64,000 nt of DNA from CAVYGN01 sp963796325 (GTDB taxonomy: Bacteria > Spirochaetota > Brevinematia > Brevinematales > JAOACQ01). Each line of letters begins with the position of its first letter. The first letter of the stretch is position 1. The stretch spans positions 62,001 to 126,000 of the forward strand of contig CAWCLF010000003.1 of NCBI GenBank assembly GCA_963796325.1. Direction: 5' to 3'. Of this stretch, positions 1 through 9,053 are shown one piece after another. Below the pieces are notes generated by a model, which worked only from the letters and a program-made list of their open reading frames with translations, did not search any database and was not told the origin of the DNA. The translations under genes and the position numbers were made by a program.

Positions 1-1
1 C

Positions 2-1225
2 CCGAGAAATGAAAGGGCAATGGATATTACTTCCCTGCGCAAGGAAACGGGGATTATAACCTATGACCCGGGGCTTGCCAATACGGGTATAGCGGTCAGC
101 GATATAACATTTGTAGACGGCGAAAACGGCATACTCCTTCACAGGGGATACAATATCGAAGATCTTGCCGAAAATTGTTCGTTCCTGGAAGTAGCATACC
201 TGCTTATCATGGGCAAACTGCCGAATTCCGATGAAAGGAAACATTTCTCACAGCTTATGAACCTCCATTCCCTTATTCATGAAGACATGCAGAGGTTTTT
301 TCAGAATTACCCGGAAAGGGCGCATCCGATGGCTGTTCTTTCAGCTATGGTCGTTTCCCTATCCACGTTTTATCCGGAATTGGAAAAGGAAACCGGCGAA
401 GAACCCATCGATATCACTGTGACCAGGCTCCTTTCAAAGATGAGGACTATCGCAGCCTATTCCTATAAAAAATCCATAGGCGAACCTTTTGTTTATCCGA
501 GCCATAAATACAGGTATTGTGAAAATTTCCTTAATATGATGTTTTCTTCACCTGTAAACGCATATAAAATTGATGAGATCACGGAGCATGTCCTGAACAT
601 GTTCCTTATCCTCCATTCCGACCATGAACAGAACTGTTCCACTAACGTCGTGAGAGCTGTAGGAAGCTCGGGCGCCAATCTTTACGCTTCGATCGCAGCA
701 GGGATTTGCGCTTTATGGGGTCCTCTTCATGGAGGCGCAAACCAGGAAGTTATCGAGATGCTTGAGAATATTCACAAGGGAGGCATCAAGCCGGAACAGG
801 TCATCGAACAGGCGAAGAGGAAAGATTCGAAAGTAAGGCTCATGGGTTTCGGCCACAGGATCTATAAAACTTATGATCCGAGGGCGAAGATTGCAAAATC
901 GGCTTGCAGGAAATACCTTGAATACCTCGGCAAAAATGATCCGCTTCTCGATATCGCTATGGAATTGGAGGAAAGGGCCTTGAACGATTCGTACTTCCAG
1001 GAAAAGAACCTCTATCCCAACGTTGATTATTATACGGGTATCGTATACAGGGCGATGGGAATACCGAGCAACATGTTTACAGTCATGTTTGCAATAGGCC
1101 GGCTTCCAGGCTGGGTAGCCCACTGGCTTGAGATGAAAGCGGATCCGGATCAGAAAATTATAAGGCCCCGCCAGATATATACCGGGGATGATAACAAACC
1201 TTTCCTGACAGTAAAGGAACGCTGA
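2..1225 (+). CDS. gltA: citrate synthase, 5' end cut by the window edge
   Basis: Condenses oxaloacetate and acetyl-CoA to citrate in the cytoplasm (first step of the TCA cycle). The family signatures are present: HSDHEQNCS, the GPLHGGAN loop with a catalytic His, MGFGHRIYKTYDPRA, and a VDYYTG segment carrying the catalytic Asp. An ATG at 20 has no ribosome site, and the frame stays open to base 2, where it encodes NERAMDITSLR. That matches the conserved residues just before the normal DPG turn of longer family members, so roughly 30 N-terminal residues probably lie outside the window. The gene converges on the phosphohexomutase gene, with only two bases between the stops and no visible terminator. 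Family assignment is certain; the true start is not visible. Confidence 0.95.
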   Translation, partial: PRNERAMDITSLRKETGIITYDPGLANTGIAVSDITFVDGENGILLHRGYNIEDLAENCSFLEVAYLLIMGKLPNSDERKHFSQLMNLHSLIHEDMQRFFQNYPERAHPMAVLSAMVVSLSTFYPELEKETGEEPIDITVTRLLSKMRTIAAYSYKKSIGEPFVYPSHKYRYCENFLNMMFSSPVNAYKIDEITEHVLNMFLILHSDHEQNCSTNVVRAVGSSGANLYASIAAGICALWGPLHGGANQEVIEMLENIHKGGIKPEQVIEQAKRKDSKVRLMGFGHRIYKTYDPRAKIAKSACRKYLEYLGKNDPLLDIAMELEERALNDSYFQEKNLYPNVDYYTGIVYRAMGIPSNMFTVMFAIGRLPGWVAHWLEMKADPDQKIIRPRQIYTGDDNKPFLTVKER

Positions 1226-1227
1226 TA

Positions 1228-2985
1228 TTAAAGGCCCAGGTGCTTAAAAAAGGCCGATTTCAGAATTTCATGCTCTTCGTTTACCCGGTTCATAAGAACA
1301 TCGATGTTTTCCAGAGCGTCTCTTTTCCTGCCGAATGTCGTAAAGTAGAACTTGATCTTTGGTTCGGTTCCTGAAGGACGGCCTATAATTTTAGCATTAT
1401 CCTGCAGTTTCAGGATCAGCACGTCGGAAACGGGAAGTTCCCACCCTTTCATCGGTTTATTCCGGAGCACATCGGTTGCCGTGCCGTTCTTAAGGTCTAT
1501 AAATTCATTAACTTTAAATGAACCTATCTTTTTCGGAATGTCGTTCCTCAAGTTTTCCATAATGTCATTTATCCGGGCAGCCCCTTCCATTCCTTTCAGG
1601 GTTACCGATTTCTGCGATTCCATGTAATATCCGAATTTCGAATATATATCGAGAAGGACTTTATAAGCCGATGTCCCTGCGGATCTGTAGTAGGCCGCAA
1701 GTTCTGCAAAAAGGACTGCGGCTATAACGGCATCCTTGTCGCGGACAAAAGTCCCGGCCAGGTATCCATGACTTTCTTCGCATCCGAAAAGGAAATTGAA
1801 ACCGCTCTTTTCGTATTCTTTCATTTTTGATCCTATCCATTTGAAACCCGTAAGGACTTCGTCAACGGGGACATCGTATGACTCTGCGATGGATTTCAGC
1901 GTATCGGTTGTCACTATGGTTTTGATGATTCTCGGATTCGGGGGCATCTTTCCGGATTTTTTAAGTTCGGACAGGATGTAAAAACCCAGCAAACTTGCGA
2001 TCTGGTTCCCGTTCAGGAGCATGTAGCTCCCGTCGTCTTTTTTCAGCATCGCTCCCAGCCTGTCGGCATCGGGGTCTGTCGCAATAAACATGTCGGCGTC
2101 TTTTTCACGGGATACTTTCATGCCTACCGACATAGCGTCGATCTCCTCCGGGTTGGGGTAGGGGGCTGTAGGAAAATTTCCGTCAGGTTTTGCCTGTTCC
2201 TTAACAAGCATGATGTTTTTGAAACCGAGTTTTTTTAACATGGCCGGGACAAGCTTGTAGCCGGTGCCGTAAAGCGGCGAATAGCATATCTTAACGCTGC
2301 TCGGGCCGATCACCTCGGGATGCAGGGAAAGAGATTTTACCCTATCGAGGTATATGCCGTCTATTTTTTCATCAGCATAAACGAATAAAGGACTTTTAAC
2401 TGCCTGTCCGAATGGCATGCACTTTACCTGTTCCAGCGACAGGATATTGCGTACCTCGCGTATAATTTCTTTATCGTACGGAGGCGTGATCTGCGCCCCG
2501 TCTTCCCATAAGACCTTATACCCGTTATATTCTTTCGGATTATGGGAAGCCGTGATCATAATGCCGGCTATTGCGTTGAGCTGGCGTACTCCGAAAGATA
2601 CAGCGGGAGTCGGATGAATATCCCTGAAGTAATAAACTTTTATTCCGTTTGCGGCCATTACCGATGCGGCCTCTTCGGCGAACGAATCCGACATTATACG
2701 GGAGTCCCTTCCTATAAGCACGCCCCTTGAACCGCCTTTATTTTTTAAAATATAGTTTGCAAGTCCCTGGGAAGCTTTCCTTACTATGTAAATATTCATC
2801 CTGTTGGATCCGGCGCCGAGAGTCCCTCTCAGGCCCGCCGTACCGAATTCGAGTTCAGTGTAAAACCTGTCGGTCAGTTCCGCCTCGTCCCCTTTTTGAA
2901 CAAGCTTTCTTATTTCGTTCCTGGTCGGGGCATCGTATTCGGAGCCTTCCCATTCTTTGATCCTTCTTTCGATTGCTTCGTCCAT
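1228..2985 (-). CDS. phosphoglucomutase/phosphomannomutase (alpha-D-phosphohexomutase)
   Basis: A 585-residue cytoplasmic enzyme interconverting hexose 1- and 6-phosphates. All four family landmarks are visible: the phosphoserine loop TASHNP (about residue 145), the metal-binding DPDADR, the sugar-binding GCEESHGY, and the phosphate-binding RPSGTEPK near the C-terminus. Length and motif style fit the PgcA/PGM2 type rather than the shorter ManB or GlmM types. The ATG at 2985 is preceded by GGAGG at 7-base spacing. An upstream in-frame TTG at 3015 would lie before the transcription start predicted from the -10 box, so it was not used. The enzyme could supply glucose- or mannose-1-phosphate to the ManC-type gene further on. 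Substrate preference cannot be read from sequence. Confidence 0.93.
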   Translation of the reverse strand: MDEAIERRIKEWEGSEYDAPTRNEIRKLVQKGDEAELTDRFYTELEFGTAGLRGTLGAGSNRMNIYIVRKASQGLANYILKNKGGSRGVLIGRDSRIMSDSFAEEAASVMAANGIKVYYFRDIHPTPAVSFGVRQLNAIAGIMITASHNPKEYNGYKVLWEDGAQITPPYDKEIIREVRNILSLEQVKCMPFGQAVKSPLFVYADEKIDGIYLDRVKSLSLHPEVIGPSSVKICYSPLYGTGYKLVPAMLKKLGFKNIMLVKEQAKPDGNFPTAPYPNPEEIDAMSVGMKVSREKDADMFIATDPDADRLGAMLKKDDGSYMLLNGNQIASLLGFYILSELKKSGKMPPNPRIIKTIVTTDTLKSIAESYDVPVDEVLTGFKWIGSKMKEYEKSGFNFLFGCEESHGYLAGTFVRDKDAVIAAVLFAELAAYYRSAGTSAYKVLLDIYSKFGYYMESQKSVTLKGMEGAARINDIMENLRNDIPKKIGSFKVNEFIDLKNGTATDVLRNKPMKGWELPVSDVLILKLQDNAKIIGRPSGTEPKIKFYFTTFGRKRDALENIDVLMNRVNEEHEILKSAFFKHLGL

Positions 2986-3018
2986 TGTAAGGCCTCCATG
3001 TTTCTGTAGATGCAATTT

Positions 3019-3047
3019 ATTATAACATGAGAACTATTTTACTTGAA
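3019..3047 (-). promoter_or_regulatory. predicted promoter of the phosphohexomutase gene
   Basis: On the minus strand a perfect -10 TATAAT (3019-3024) lies 17 bases from a weak -35 TTCAAG (3042-3047). It would start transcription near 3012, about 27 bases before the SD-led ATG at 2985. The -35 lies inside the 3' end of the xylanase gene. Confidence 0.5.
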
Positions 3048-4304
3048 AAAAACCGTCTGCAAGGCGTTTGTTCCAAGATCGAAGGTGGCTTCCCGTGCAT
3101 CGAAGACGGCCCTGTACGATCCGAAAAAGCCCCTGAAGGCAACCCTCCCGTTGGAATCGGATTTAAGCTCCAGGGGGCCTGTCCACCATTCATGCCTGAT
3201 CAGTTTAAGAAGTATATCGTATGCCGGTTTTTTAGTCATGTCCTTGCGCAGGAGGCCGGCGGGCGCTCCCTGCCAGGAATTGTAATCCGAAAAGTCCCAC
3301 CAGGTGATTGCTCCGACATACGGCGAGGAAAAGAGGAGCCTGTAAATCCTTTCGGTTTCTTGAGCCTGACGTTTTTCTCCCTCCGGGGTCGTGTCCCAGT
3401 CCGGATGAAAGCTGTTCCAGTCGTCGTCCGTTTTCAGGCGTCCGGACAGGATTGTAAGTTCCGTGAAATGGATAGGGATCCCGAAATGGCTTAACAGGTC
3501 TATTGAGCTGTTAACCTGGATATCGGTCCAAACGCCTTTATGCATATGGGACTGCAAACCTATGGCGTCCGGCGGAAAGCCTAATTCATTGAGGACGCTG
3601 ATCTCTGAAGCGTATGCCGTTGTAGTGTTGAAATCGTTTACCAGGATAAAAGCGCCGGGATTTTGCTCCCTTGCCCAGGAAACGCACCGCCTTGCCGCTT
3701 CGAGGGGGCCGATGTCCTTTTCCCATTTTCCTACTGAATTATCGGAATAAGGCCCTGAAAGGCTTTCGTTGATGACATCGTAAGCGTCTATAAGCCCCTT
3801 GTATTTATCTATAATACTTTTCACCCTTTTCTCGAGGACGTTTTCGATTTCCGTACGGGAATAACTCATCCAATAGGGCAGCGACTCATGCCAGACAAGC
3901 GGGTGGCCTTTCGTCCGGATACCCTTGGAGCGGCACCAGAGCGCCATATTGGAAACAGCTTCGTCGCTATAAACTCCTTCAGCCTGTTCATACATGCTCC
4001 AGTAAAAAGGAATTGTAGCATAATTGAAAAGATGTACAAAGTTGTCCCTGTAAATCTTCTGTTTTTCAGGCTCATTATCAAGCGACCCCATTGAAAACAA
4101 ATTGCACCCGAAAAGAAATGCATGACGGGTCATTTCGATCGTGATATTCGTATTTTTAAGTACTTCTCCGTTCCTGCCCTTGAGAAGGAGCGTTGCGCTG
4201 CCTGTACGGTATTTGATTATTGCAGAGTCTGTATCATCCCCCCAGGAAAAAGAATCCAGGAAAATAATTAAAGTAAAAATCAAAATAAAATAAATAGTTC
4301 TCAA
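3039..4304 (-). CDS. secreted GH10 endo-1,4-beta-xylanase
   Basis: A 421-residue glycoside hydrolase family 10 enzyme predicted to cut beta-1,4-xylan outside the cytoplasm. Residues 1-22 form a hydrophobic signal peptide. Family motifs follow: GHPLVWH (133-139), DVINE with acid/base Glu180, HFTEL with nucleophile Glu282, and WWDFSDYNSW (335-344) lining the substrate site. A domain of about 50 residues before the barrel may be an accessory beta-sandwich. The start is a TTG at 4304 with GGAGG upstream, overlapping the TGA of the preceding membrane gene by four bases, so the two are translationally coupled. The frame stays open further upstream, but that stretch only shadows the membrane gene and would bury the signal peptide. 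It is an isolated carbohydrate gene among housekeeping genes. Confidence 0.9.
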   Translation of the reverse strand: MRTIYFILIFTLIIFLDSFSWGDDTDSAIIKYRTGSATLLLKGRNGEVLKNTNITIEMTRHAFLFGCNLFSMGSLDNEPEKQKIYRDNFVHLFNYATIPFYWSMYEQAEGVYSDEAVSNMALWCRSKGIRTKGHPLVWHESLPYWMSYSRTEIENVLEKRVKSIIDKYKGLIDAYDVINESLSGPYSDNSVGKWEKDIGPLEAARRCVSWAREQNPGAFILVNDFNTTTAYASEISVLNELGFPPDAIGLQSHMHKGVWTDIQVNSSIDLLSHFGIPIHFTELTILSGRLKTDDDWNSFHPDWDTTPEGEKRQAQETERIYRLLFSSPYVGAITWWDFSDYNSWQGAPAGLLRKDMTKKPAYDILLKLIRHEWWTGPLELKSDSNGRVAFRGFFGSYRAVFDAREATFDLGTNALQTVFFK

Positions 4305-4948
4305 GTTTGATCCTCCCTTTTGGGCCTTGCCGCTTTCTCTTTTATAAGGAAAAAGAAACCTGCAGCGGTTAATGCAATGCCTGCCAGGAAAAGAGGCCAA
4401 TCGTATACAGCCGGCCCCGGAGGCCGGACAATAAAAGTCAGGAAGAACGATGCAAGCGCTCCGGCAATAAGGATGCGGGAAGCGGTTGCCGTCCTGTAGT
4501 CCGGGTTCTTTGCGGCAAGGATGAAGACTATGAGAGCCCCTGTAATTCCTGCCAGTGATATGATAGCCGGGGCAAGCACGGGCGCATACCAGGGAACGGG
4601 GACCAGGAATAAAATATCCCAATCCATGATCGATTTCGGCCAGCCTTCAAAAAGGTACAGGAATACATAATAAAATATATCCCAGAATGAGAAAACGGTT
4701 ATAAAACCGGCAAATTTCAGCAGTATTCTTCCCCTGATAAGCGCTGCAAAGCTGAAGAGGACGGCCAGCGTCGCCAGTTCGCGTCCCATTTCGATAATAA
4801 GGGTGCGATTATCTATGGCCATATTTGTGAAGCTGAAACCGGAAGGATAAAAATGAATCCTGAGGTAATGTACGGCCGCTCCTTCAATATAGCCGAAGGC
4901 GGCCCCGAAGAAGAGGAAAAGAAGCCATACGCGCAATAATTTTACCAT
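4301..4948 (-). CDS. integral membrane protein, function unknown
   Basis: A 215-residue protein with about six hydrophobic segments, a short Lys/Arg-rich C-terminal tail, and a Pro-rich segment (VPVPWYAPVLAP) between helices. I do not recognise the family. The ATG at 4948 overlaps the stop of the preceding 84-residue gene, and its own stop overlaps the TTG of the xylanase gene, so the three form a tightly coupled operon. The coupling suggests a function related to the xylanase or the envelope, but nothing in the sequence shows what it is. A start further upstream would only extend into the preceding gene. Confidence 0.8.
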   Translation of the reverse strand: MVKLLRVWLLFLFFGAAFGYIEGAAVHYLRIHFYPSGFSFTNMAIDNRTLIIEMGRELATLAVLFSFAALIRGRILLKFAGFITVFSFWDIFYYVFLYLFEGWPKSIMDWDILFLVPVPWYAPVLAPAIISLAGITGALIVFILAAKNPDYRTATASRILIAGALASFFLTFIVRPPGPAVYDWPLFLAGIALTAAGFFFLIKEKAARPKREDQT

Positions 4949-5196
4949 TCCATGTCCATAAGCTCTATCTTTTTTTGAAGCATTGCAATGCCCTCGATCG
5001 CGTTTTCCCACAACCTGCCGTCCGATTCGGCTTCCCATGCATAGTTCAAGGCCCTGACAATATTCATTTCTTTGAATTTTTCATATTCCATTCCGTATTT
5101 ACGGAACATATTATCGACAGTCCGCTTGTATAAAAGAATTTTCCGTTTGCAGTCGCTTAAAAGCTTTTCCCTGAAGCAGGGCCCGGAAACTTCCAT
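4942..5196 (-). CDS. small helical protein, function unknown
   Basis: An 84-residue, charged, probably all-helical protein with no signal peptide or membrane segment. It is rich in Lys, Glu and Met, with aromatic residues in its second half (NYAWEAESDGRLWENA). No family recognised. Start chosen at 5196 because GGGAGG lies 10 bases upstream and because the predicted -10 box (5236-5241) puts the transcription start near 5229, which excludes the ATG codons at 5265 and, nearly, 5226. It is the first gene of a coupled operon with the membrane protein and the xylanase. Confidence 0.65.
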   Translation of the reverse strand: MEVSGPCFREKLLSDCKRKILLYKRTVDNMFRKYGMEYEKFKEMNIVRALNYAWEAESDGRLWENAIEGIAMLQKKIELMDMEW

Positions 5197-5235
5197 GATT
5201 GTAAAGCCTCCCGGCGGATATACCATAATCGTTTC

Positions 5236-5265
5236 ATTATAACATAAGGTCTGTTCTAAAAACAA
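5236..5265 (-). promoter_or_regulatory. predicted promoter of the small protein-membrane protein-xylanase operon
   Basis: On the minus strand TTGTTT (-35) is followed after 18 bases by a perfect TATAAT (-10, at 5236-5241). It lies between the methyltransferase stop and the first gene of the operon. Confidence 0.5.
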
Positions 5266-5269
5266 GCTC

Positions 5270-6529
5270 TCAGGATTTTTTTACGAGAAGAGCGAGCATC
5301 TCCACATGATGGGTCTGGGGAAACATATCGACAAGATAAATTTCACTGACCGAATAGAATCCGCCCAGTTCCCCGATATCGCGCGCCATTGTCGGGGGCC
5401 TGCATGATGAATATATAATCTTGGCCGGAAGCATCTCCAGGAGGACCTTTATGGTGCCGGGGTCCAGACCCCTGCGCGGAGGGTCTATGATCATAACGTC
5501 GGCGTAGCCGAGCTTGGGAAGTTCCTCATCGACGCCCGCCCTGATAAAGCGGATGTTGGATGTAATTCCGTTATGCGCAAGATTGAATTCTGCATCAAGA
5601 ACGGCGCTCTTTGCGATTTCAATTCCTATCGTTTCATGTGCAAAAAAGCTTACAAACAGTGTTATAAGCCCGATTCCGCAGTAAAGATCGAAGATTTTTT
5701 CATGTCCGTCGGGATCCAGGAATGAAACGATTTTTTCAAGCCATAATGGTATTATTGAATTATTTACCTGGAAAAAACTGTCTTTGGATATCTTGAATGA
5801 AATTTCTCTGCCGGCGGCCTTGACTGTTTCGAATACTTCCCTGTCCTCGTAATTTTCCGTTTTTATCCAGTTGACAACTGTATCGCCTGATTCTACCGTC
5901 CTGACCTTGAAATTATGAGGCGGCGGGGGCGCCGTTTTCCTGATATCGGAAAGGGCCTTATTTATCCCGGGCATGGCGATCAGGCACTCATTGATATCTA
6001 CAATAAATTTTGTATCCCTGCGGAAAAATCCAATTATATTTCTCCTGGGATTGACCTTGAATGTTTCGGTGTTCCTGTAATTATAACGGACAGGGCTTTT
6101 TATAATCCCGGTCAAACCGCTGATTACAGTTCCGCCTATCCGCCTGAAGACTTCAATGACAACCTGCTCTTTAACTTTAAGCTGGTTTTCATATTCAAGG
6201 ATCTGGTAATCGCACCCGCCGCAAAGGCCGAAGTAAGGGCAGGGCGCCTTTATCCTGAGAAGTGACGGTTCGATGATTTCCAGCGGTTCGGCTATAGCGT
6301 AATCCGAAGTTTCCCTGTATATATTGGCTTTGATCCTGTCGCCGGGGATCGCGTAACGTACAAAAACGACTTTTCCGTTGTCATGTCCGATTGAAGTTCC
6401 CTCCCCGGCATACTTTTCAATTAAAAGTTCCAGTTCCCTTTTTGCGGGCTTGATTTTACGTGAATTGAAGGAATTTATTTCCTCCTCGTCTCCGTTTGAC
6501 GGTCCTGTTTTATCTTGCAGATCCGGCAT
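5270..6529 (-). CDS. TrmA/RumA-family RNA (uracil-5-)-methyltransferase
   Basis: A 419-residue SAM-dependent enzyme methylating C5 of a uridine in 23S rRNA or tRNA. An N-terminal TRAM-like RNA-binding domain (about 25-90) is followed by a CPYFGLCGGC cluster whose cysteines fit the [4Fe-4S] site of the family. The Rossmann domain has FDLYCGIGLITLF (SAM site), DPPRRGLDP (base flipping) and SSCRP with the catalytic Cys near residue 376. The iron-sulfur motif favours an RlmD/RlmCD-like rRNA enzyme over TrmA, but the target base cannot be assigned. Its start overlaps the end of the preceding CNNM-like gene by 20 bases, so it belongs to that operon. Confidence 0.92.
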   Translation of the reverse strand: MPDLQDKTGPSNGDEEEINSFNSRKIKPAKRELELLIEKYAGEGTSIGHDNGKVVFVRYAIPGDRIKANIYRETSDYAIAEPLEIIEPSLLRIKAPCPYFGLCGGCDYQILEYENQLKVKEQVVIEVFRRIGGTVISGLTGIIKSPVRYNYRNTETFKVNPRRNIIGFFRRDTKFIVDINECLIAMPGINKALSDIRKTAPPPPHNFKVRTVESGDTVVNWIKTENYEDREVFETVKAAGREISFKISKDSFFQVNNSIIPLWLEKIVSFLDPDGHEKIFDLYCGIGLITLFVSFFAHETIGIEIAKSAVLDAEFNLAHNGITSNIRFIRAGVDEELPKLGYADVMIIDPPRRGLDPGTIKVLLEMLPAKIIYSSCRPPTMARDIGELGGFYSVSEIYLVDMFPQTHHVEMLALLVKKS

Positions 6530-7769
6530 TTTTATTCCTTATTTTTTTTATTTTCTTTTTTGACCGAAGAGTTATCTTTATCTGTTTTATGCGCACGTTC
6601 GTCGCCGACAGCACTTCGAAAATATATTTCCCGACCTCTATTCTGTCGCCCGGAGCGGGCATTTTTTCCAGGAGGGATAATAGGAATCCTGCAGCGGTTT
6701 CGAATTCATTTTTCTTTATTTTAAGATTCAGCAATTCATTAAGGTCGTCGATCGCGAGCATCCCGTTTATTATATAGGAATCGTTTTCCATTTTAATCCA
6801 GTCGTGTTTCATTTCTACGAATTCGCCTATAATTTCCGTGATGATATCCTGGTTTGCAATTGCACCGATCACTCCCCCGTATTCATCGACGACAAAGCTC
6901 ATCTGGACTTTAGCGTTTTTCATTCCTACAAGAACTCCGTTAATCGGGGCCGTTTCGGGAACTATTATCCCCTCCTTGATATATTTCCCGACCTTATCAT
7001 GCTTGCCTGCTGAAAGGAGGTCCTTATTTTCAATATAACCAAGCATATTATCGACACGCATCCTGAAAACCGGAAGCCGCGTATGACCTGTGGAGAGCAT
7101 GAGCGCCGATGCTATTTCGACGGTATCGTTTTCTTCCACGCAGGTCATGCGTATAAGGGGCGTCATTATTTCCCTGGCCTTGATGCCGCGGAATTTCATT
7201 ACGCTTTCGATCAGCTCTTTTTCGCTTTGCTTGAATATCCCCTTATCGGTTGTCATATCCAGGAGAACACCGAATTCATCCTTGGTAATAGTCGTTTTAT
7301 TTTTTTTCATGCCCGCGATGGAAAGGAGAAATTTTACCGTTCTGACAAAGACGAACTGGACGGGGTAAAAAATGATGTAAATGGAGAGGTAAAAATAAGA
7401 CAGGCCGAACATTAATCCGTCGGCGTATTCCCTTGAGAGTACTTTCGGAATTAGCGTTGCAAAAACGGCAATTAAAGGCGTCAATATCAGTGTCGAATAC
7501 AGCGGTATAAGGGGGCCGTATCCGAGATGCTTCTCGAGAAAGCCGGTAAAAACAAGGACTGCGGCTACGTCGCATATACTGACGGCAATGACAAATACGC
7601 CGATCATATTCTCCGAATTGCGGATTAACGATGTAAGAATACGGGCGCCTGCACTGCCGCTTTCAAGCCGGGAATGCAGCCTTATCCTGTCTATGGAAAT
7701 AAATGCAGTCTCGCTTCCGTTGAAAAAAGCCGACAGCAGCAAAAATATCAATGCTGTAAAAAGATCCAT
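6510..7769 (-). CDS. CNNM/CorC-type membrane protein with CBS domains (copy 2)
   Basis: A 419-residue membrane protein. Order: an N-terminal DUF21 (CNNM) transmembrane domain (about 1-180) with the NGSETAF motif, a tandem CBS pair (about 200-330) with the REIMTPL signature, and a CorC/HlyC C-terminal domain (about 345-405). The family is linked to Mg2+/Co2+ efflux or homeostasis in the inner membrane, with CBS domains sensing nucleotides. The older label hemolysin is not a function. A lysine-rich tail ends the protein. It lies two bases after a paralogue, and the close pairing suggests the two act as a hetero-oligomer or on different ions. Confidence 0.88.
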   Translation of the reverse strand: MDLFTALIFLLLSAFFNGSETAFISIDRIRLHSRLESGSAGARILTSLIRNSENMIGVFVIAVSICDVAAVLVFTGFLEKHLGYGPLIPLYSTLILTPLIAVFATLIPKVLSREYADGLMFGLSYFYLSIYIIFYPVQFVFVRTVKFLLSIAGMKKNKTTITKDEFGVLLDMTTDKGIFKQSEKELIESVMKFRGIKAREIMTPLIRMTCVEENDTVEIASALMLSTGHTRLPVFRMRVDNMLGYIENKDLLSAGKHDKVGKYIKEGIIVPETAPINGVLVGMKNAKVQMSFVVDEYGGVIGAIANQDIITEIIGEFVEMKHDWIKMENDSYIINGMLAIDDLNELLNLKIKKNEFETAAGFLLSLLEKMPAPGDRIEVGKYIFEVLSATNVRIKQIKITLRSKKKIKKIRNKNAGSAR

Positions 7770-7771
7770 TT

Positions 7772-9004
7772 TTATTTCCTTTCCACCATAAAAAGCTCGA
7801 TCTGTTTTTCACTTTTTTCCCTGACGCTTATGATATAATCGTCGTTTTCGAAAACATAACCTGTCTCCGGGATATCTCCCGCCGATTCGATTATGAAACC
7901 TGCCAGGGTTTCGTAATCGACGCTCTTCAGCGATGCATGGAAATATTCGTTGAAATCGGCAAGGCTGAGGTCTCCGCTGACGAGATAGCGGTCTTTAGAG
8001 AGTATTATTATTTTTTTATCGACGGTAAAGCTTTCATCCATCAGCTCGCCGACAATTTCGCCCAGGACATCGGCAATAGTTACAATTCCCGTGGCGCTTC
8101 CGTATTCATCCACAACAGCCGCTATCCTGATTTTTTTTCTTTTAAAATCGTCAAGCATTTCCGACAGTTTTTTTGTTTCGGGGATGAAATAGATCTCCTC
8201 CATGATATCGGCGGCTTTTTTATTCTCGGTTTTTTCGGGGTAGATGGAATAATGGAAAATATCCTTGAGATAAATAACTCCTGTAAGGTTATCGTCAGTA
8301 CGTTCATAAACCGGTATCTTGGACATTTTCATCCTCTTTGCAAGACGGATTACTTCCCGTATGGGCATGTTCCTCTCGACTGAAAAAACCCTTGTGCGCG
8401 GCGTCATTATATTCCAGACTTCCCTTTCAGTGAAGTGGACAATATTCTCGATCAGTCTTTTTTCCTCCGGGTTAAAAATATCTTCGCGCGCAACAATGCT
8501 TAATATAGCTGAAAGCCTTTCGCTATCCTCCATATCCGAATGGACAGGTCTGGCACTTTTGAGAATATTGATGATGAACCCTGTAAAACTGTTTACAACC
8601 CTGGAAACCGGGCTTAAAAAAATATATAAAGGATAAAGAAGCCGCGAATTGAAGACGGAAACCGGGACGACACGCATAATAGCGGCTGTTTTAGGCGTTA
8701 TTTCTCCGATAAACAGTAAAATCACCGTCACTGCGATCGTTGAATAAACTATATTTCCTATTGAAAGCTGCCTTTCGAGAAGCGCTGCGGCCGCGGTATT
8801 GACGGCTGTGTTGCAGGCAAGGATGGTAATCAAAAGCAATGCGTTATTCGAAAGTAGTTTTTTAATCCTTTTCTTGTCAGTTCTGGACCGGATTTTCTTG
8901 ATTTTCATTTCATCAAGAGCAAACAGTGAAGTTTCAGAGGAAGAAAAAAAGGCTGATAAGAGAAGGAGAATGAATATTATAATCAGGTTCAACCAATTCT
9001 CCAT
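7772..9004 (-). CDS. CNNM/CorC-type membrane protein with CBS domains (copy 1)
   Basis: A 410-residue paralogue of the adjacent downstream gene with the same layout: DUF21 membrane domain with SSSETSLFALDE and GEITPKTAA, CBS pair with WNIMTPR and a YGSATGIVT loop, and CorC C-terminal domain. GEITPK is a conserved DUF21 motif linked to ion binding and is present here. The partner has TLIPKVLSRE at the matching place, so this copy is the more canonical one. It is first of three co-directional genes (this, copy 2, the RNA methyltransferase) with gaps or overlaps under 25 bases. Confidence 0.88.
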   Translation of the reverse strand: MENWLNLIIIFILLLLSAFFSSSETSLFALDEMKIKKIRSRTDKKRIKKLLSNNALLLITILACNTAVNTAAAALLERQLSIGNIVYSTIAVTVILLFIGEITPKTAAIMRVVPVSVFNSRLLYPLYIFLSPVSRVVNSFTGFIINILKSARPVHSDMEDSERLSAILSIVAREDIFNPEEKRLIENIVHFTEREVWNIMTPRTRVFSVERNMPIREVIRLAKRMKMSKIPVYERTDDNLTGVIYLKDIFHYSIYPEKTENKKAADIMEEIYFIPETKKLSEMLDDFKRKKIRIAAVVDEYGSATGIVTIADVLGEIVGELMDESFTVDKKIIILSKDRYLVSGDLSLADFNEYFHASLKSVDYETLAGFIIESAGDIPETGYVFENDDYIISVREKSEKQIELFMVERK

Positions 9005-9053
9005 TGAGATAATCCCGGCCTCCTTGTATAATTTGAATAAGCCTGGTACTGAA

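Noticed and set aside
493..1123. Minus-strand open frames inside citrate synthase
   Set aside because: They are shadows with no ribosome sites and no recognisable composition; the plus frame has all family motifs.
2986..3015. Longer start of the phosphohexomutase at TTG 3015
   Set aside because: The predicted transcription start lies after it, and an SD-led ATG is available at 2985.
4305..4622. N-terminal extension of the xylanase frame by about 106 residues
   Set aside because: It overlaps the membrane protein on the same strand, has no ribosome site and would bury the signal peptide. The TTG at 4304 has GGAGG and couples to the upstream stop.
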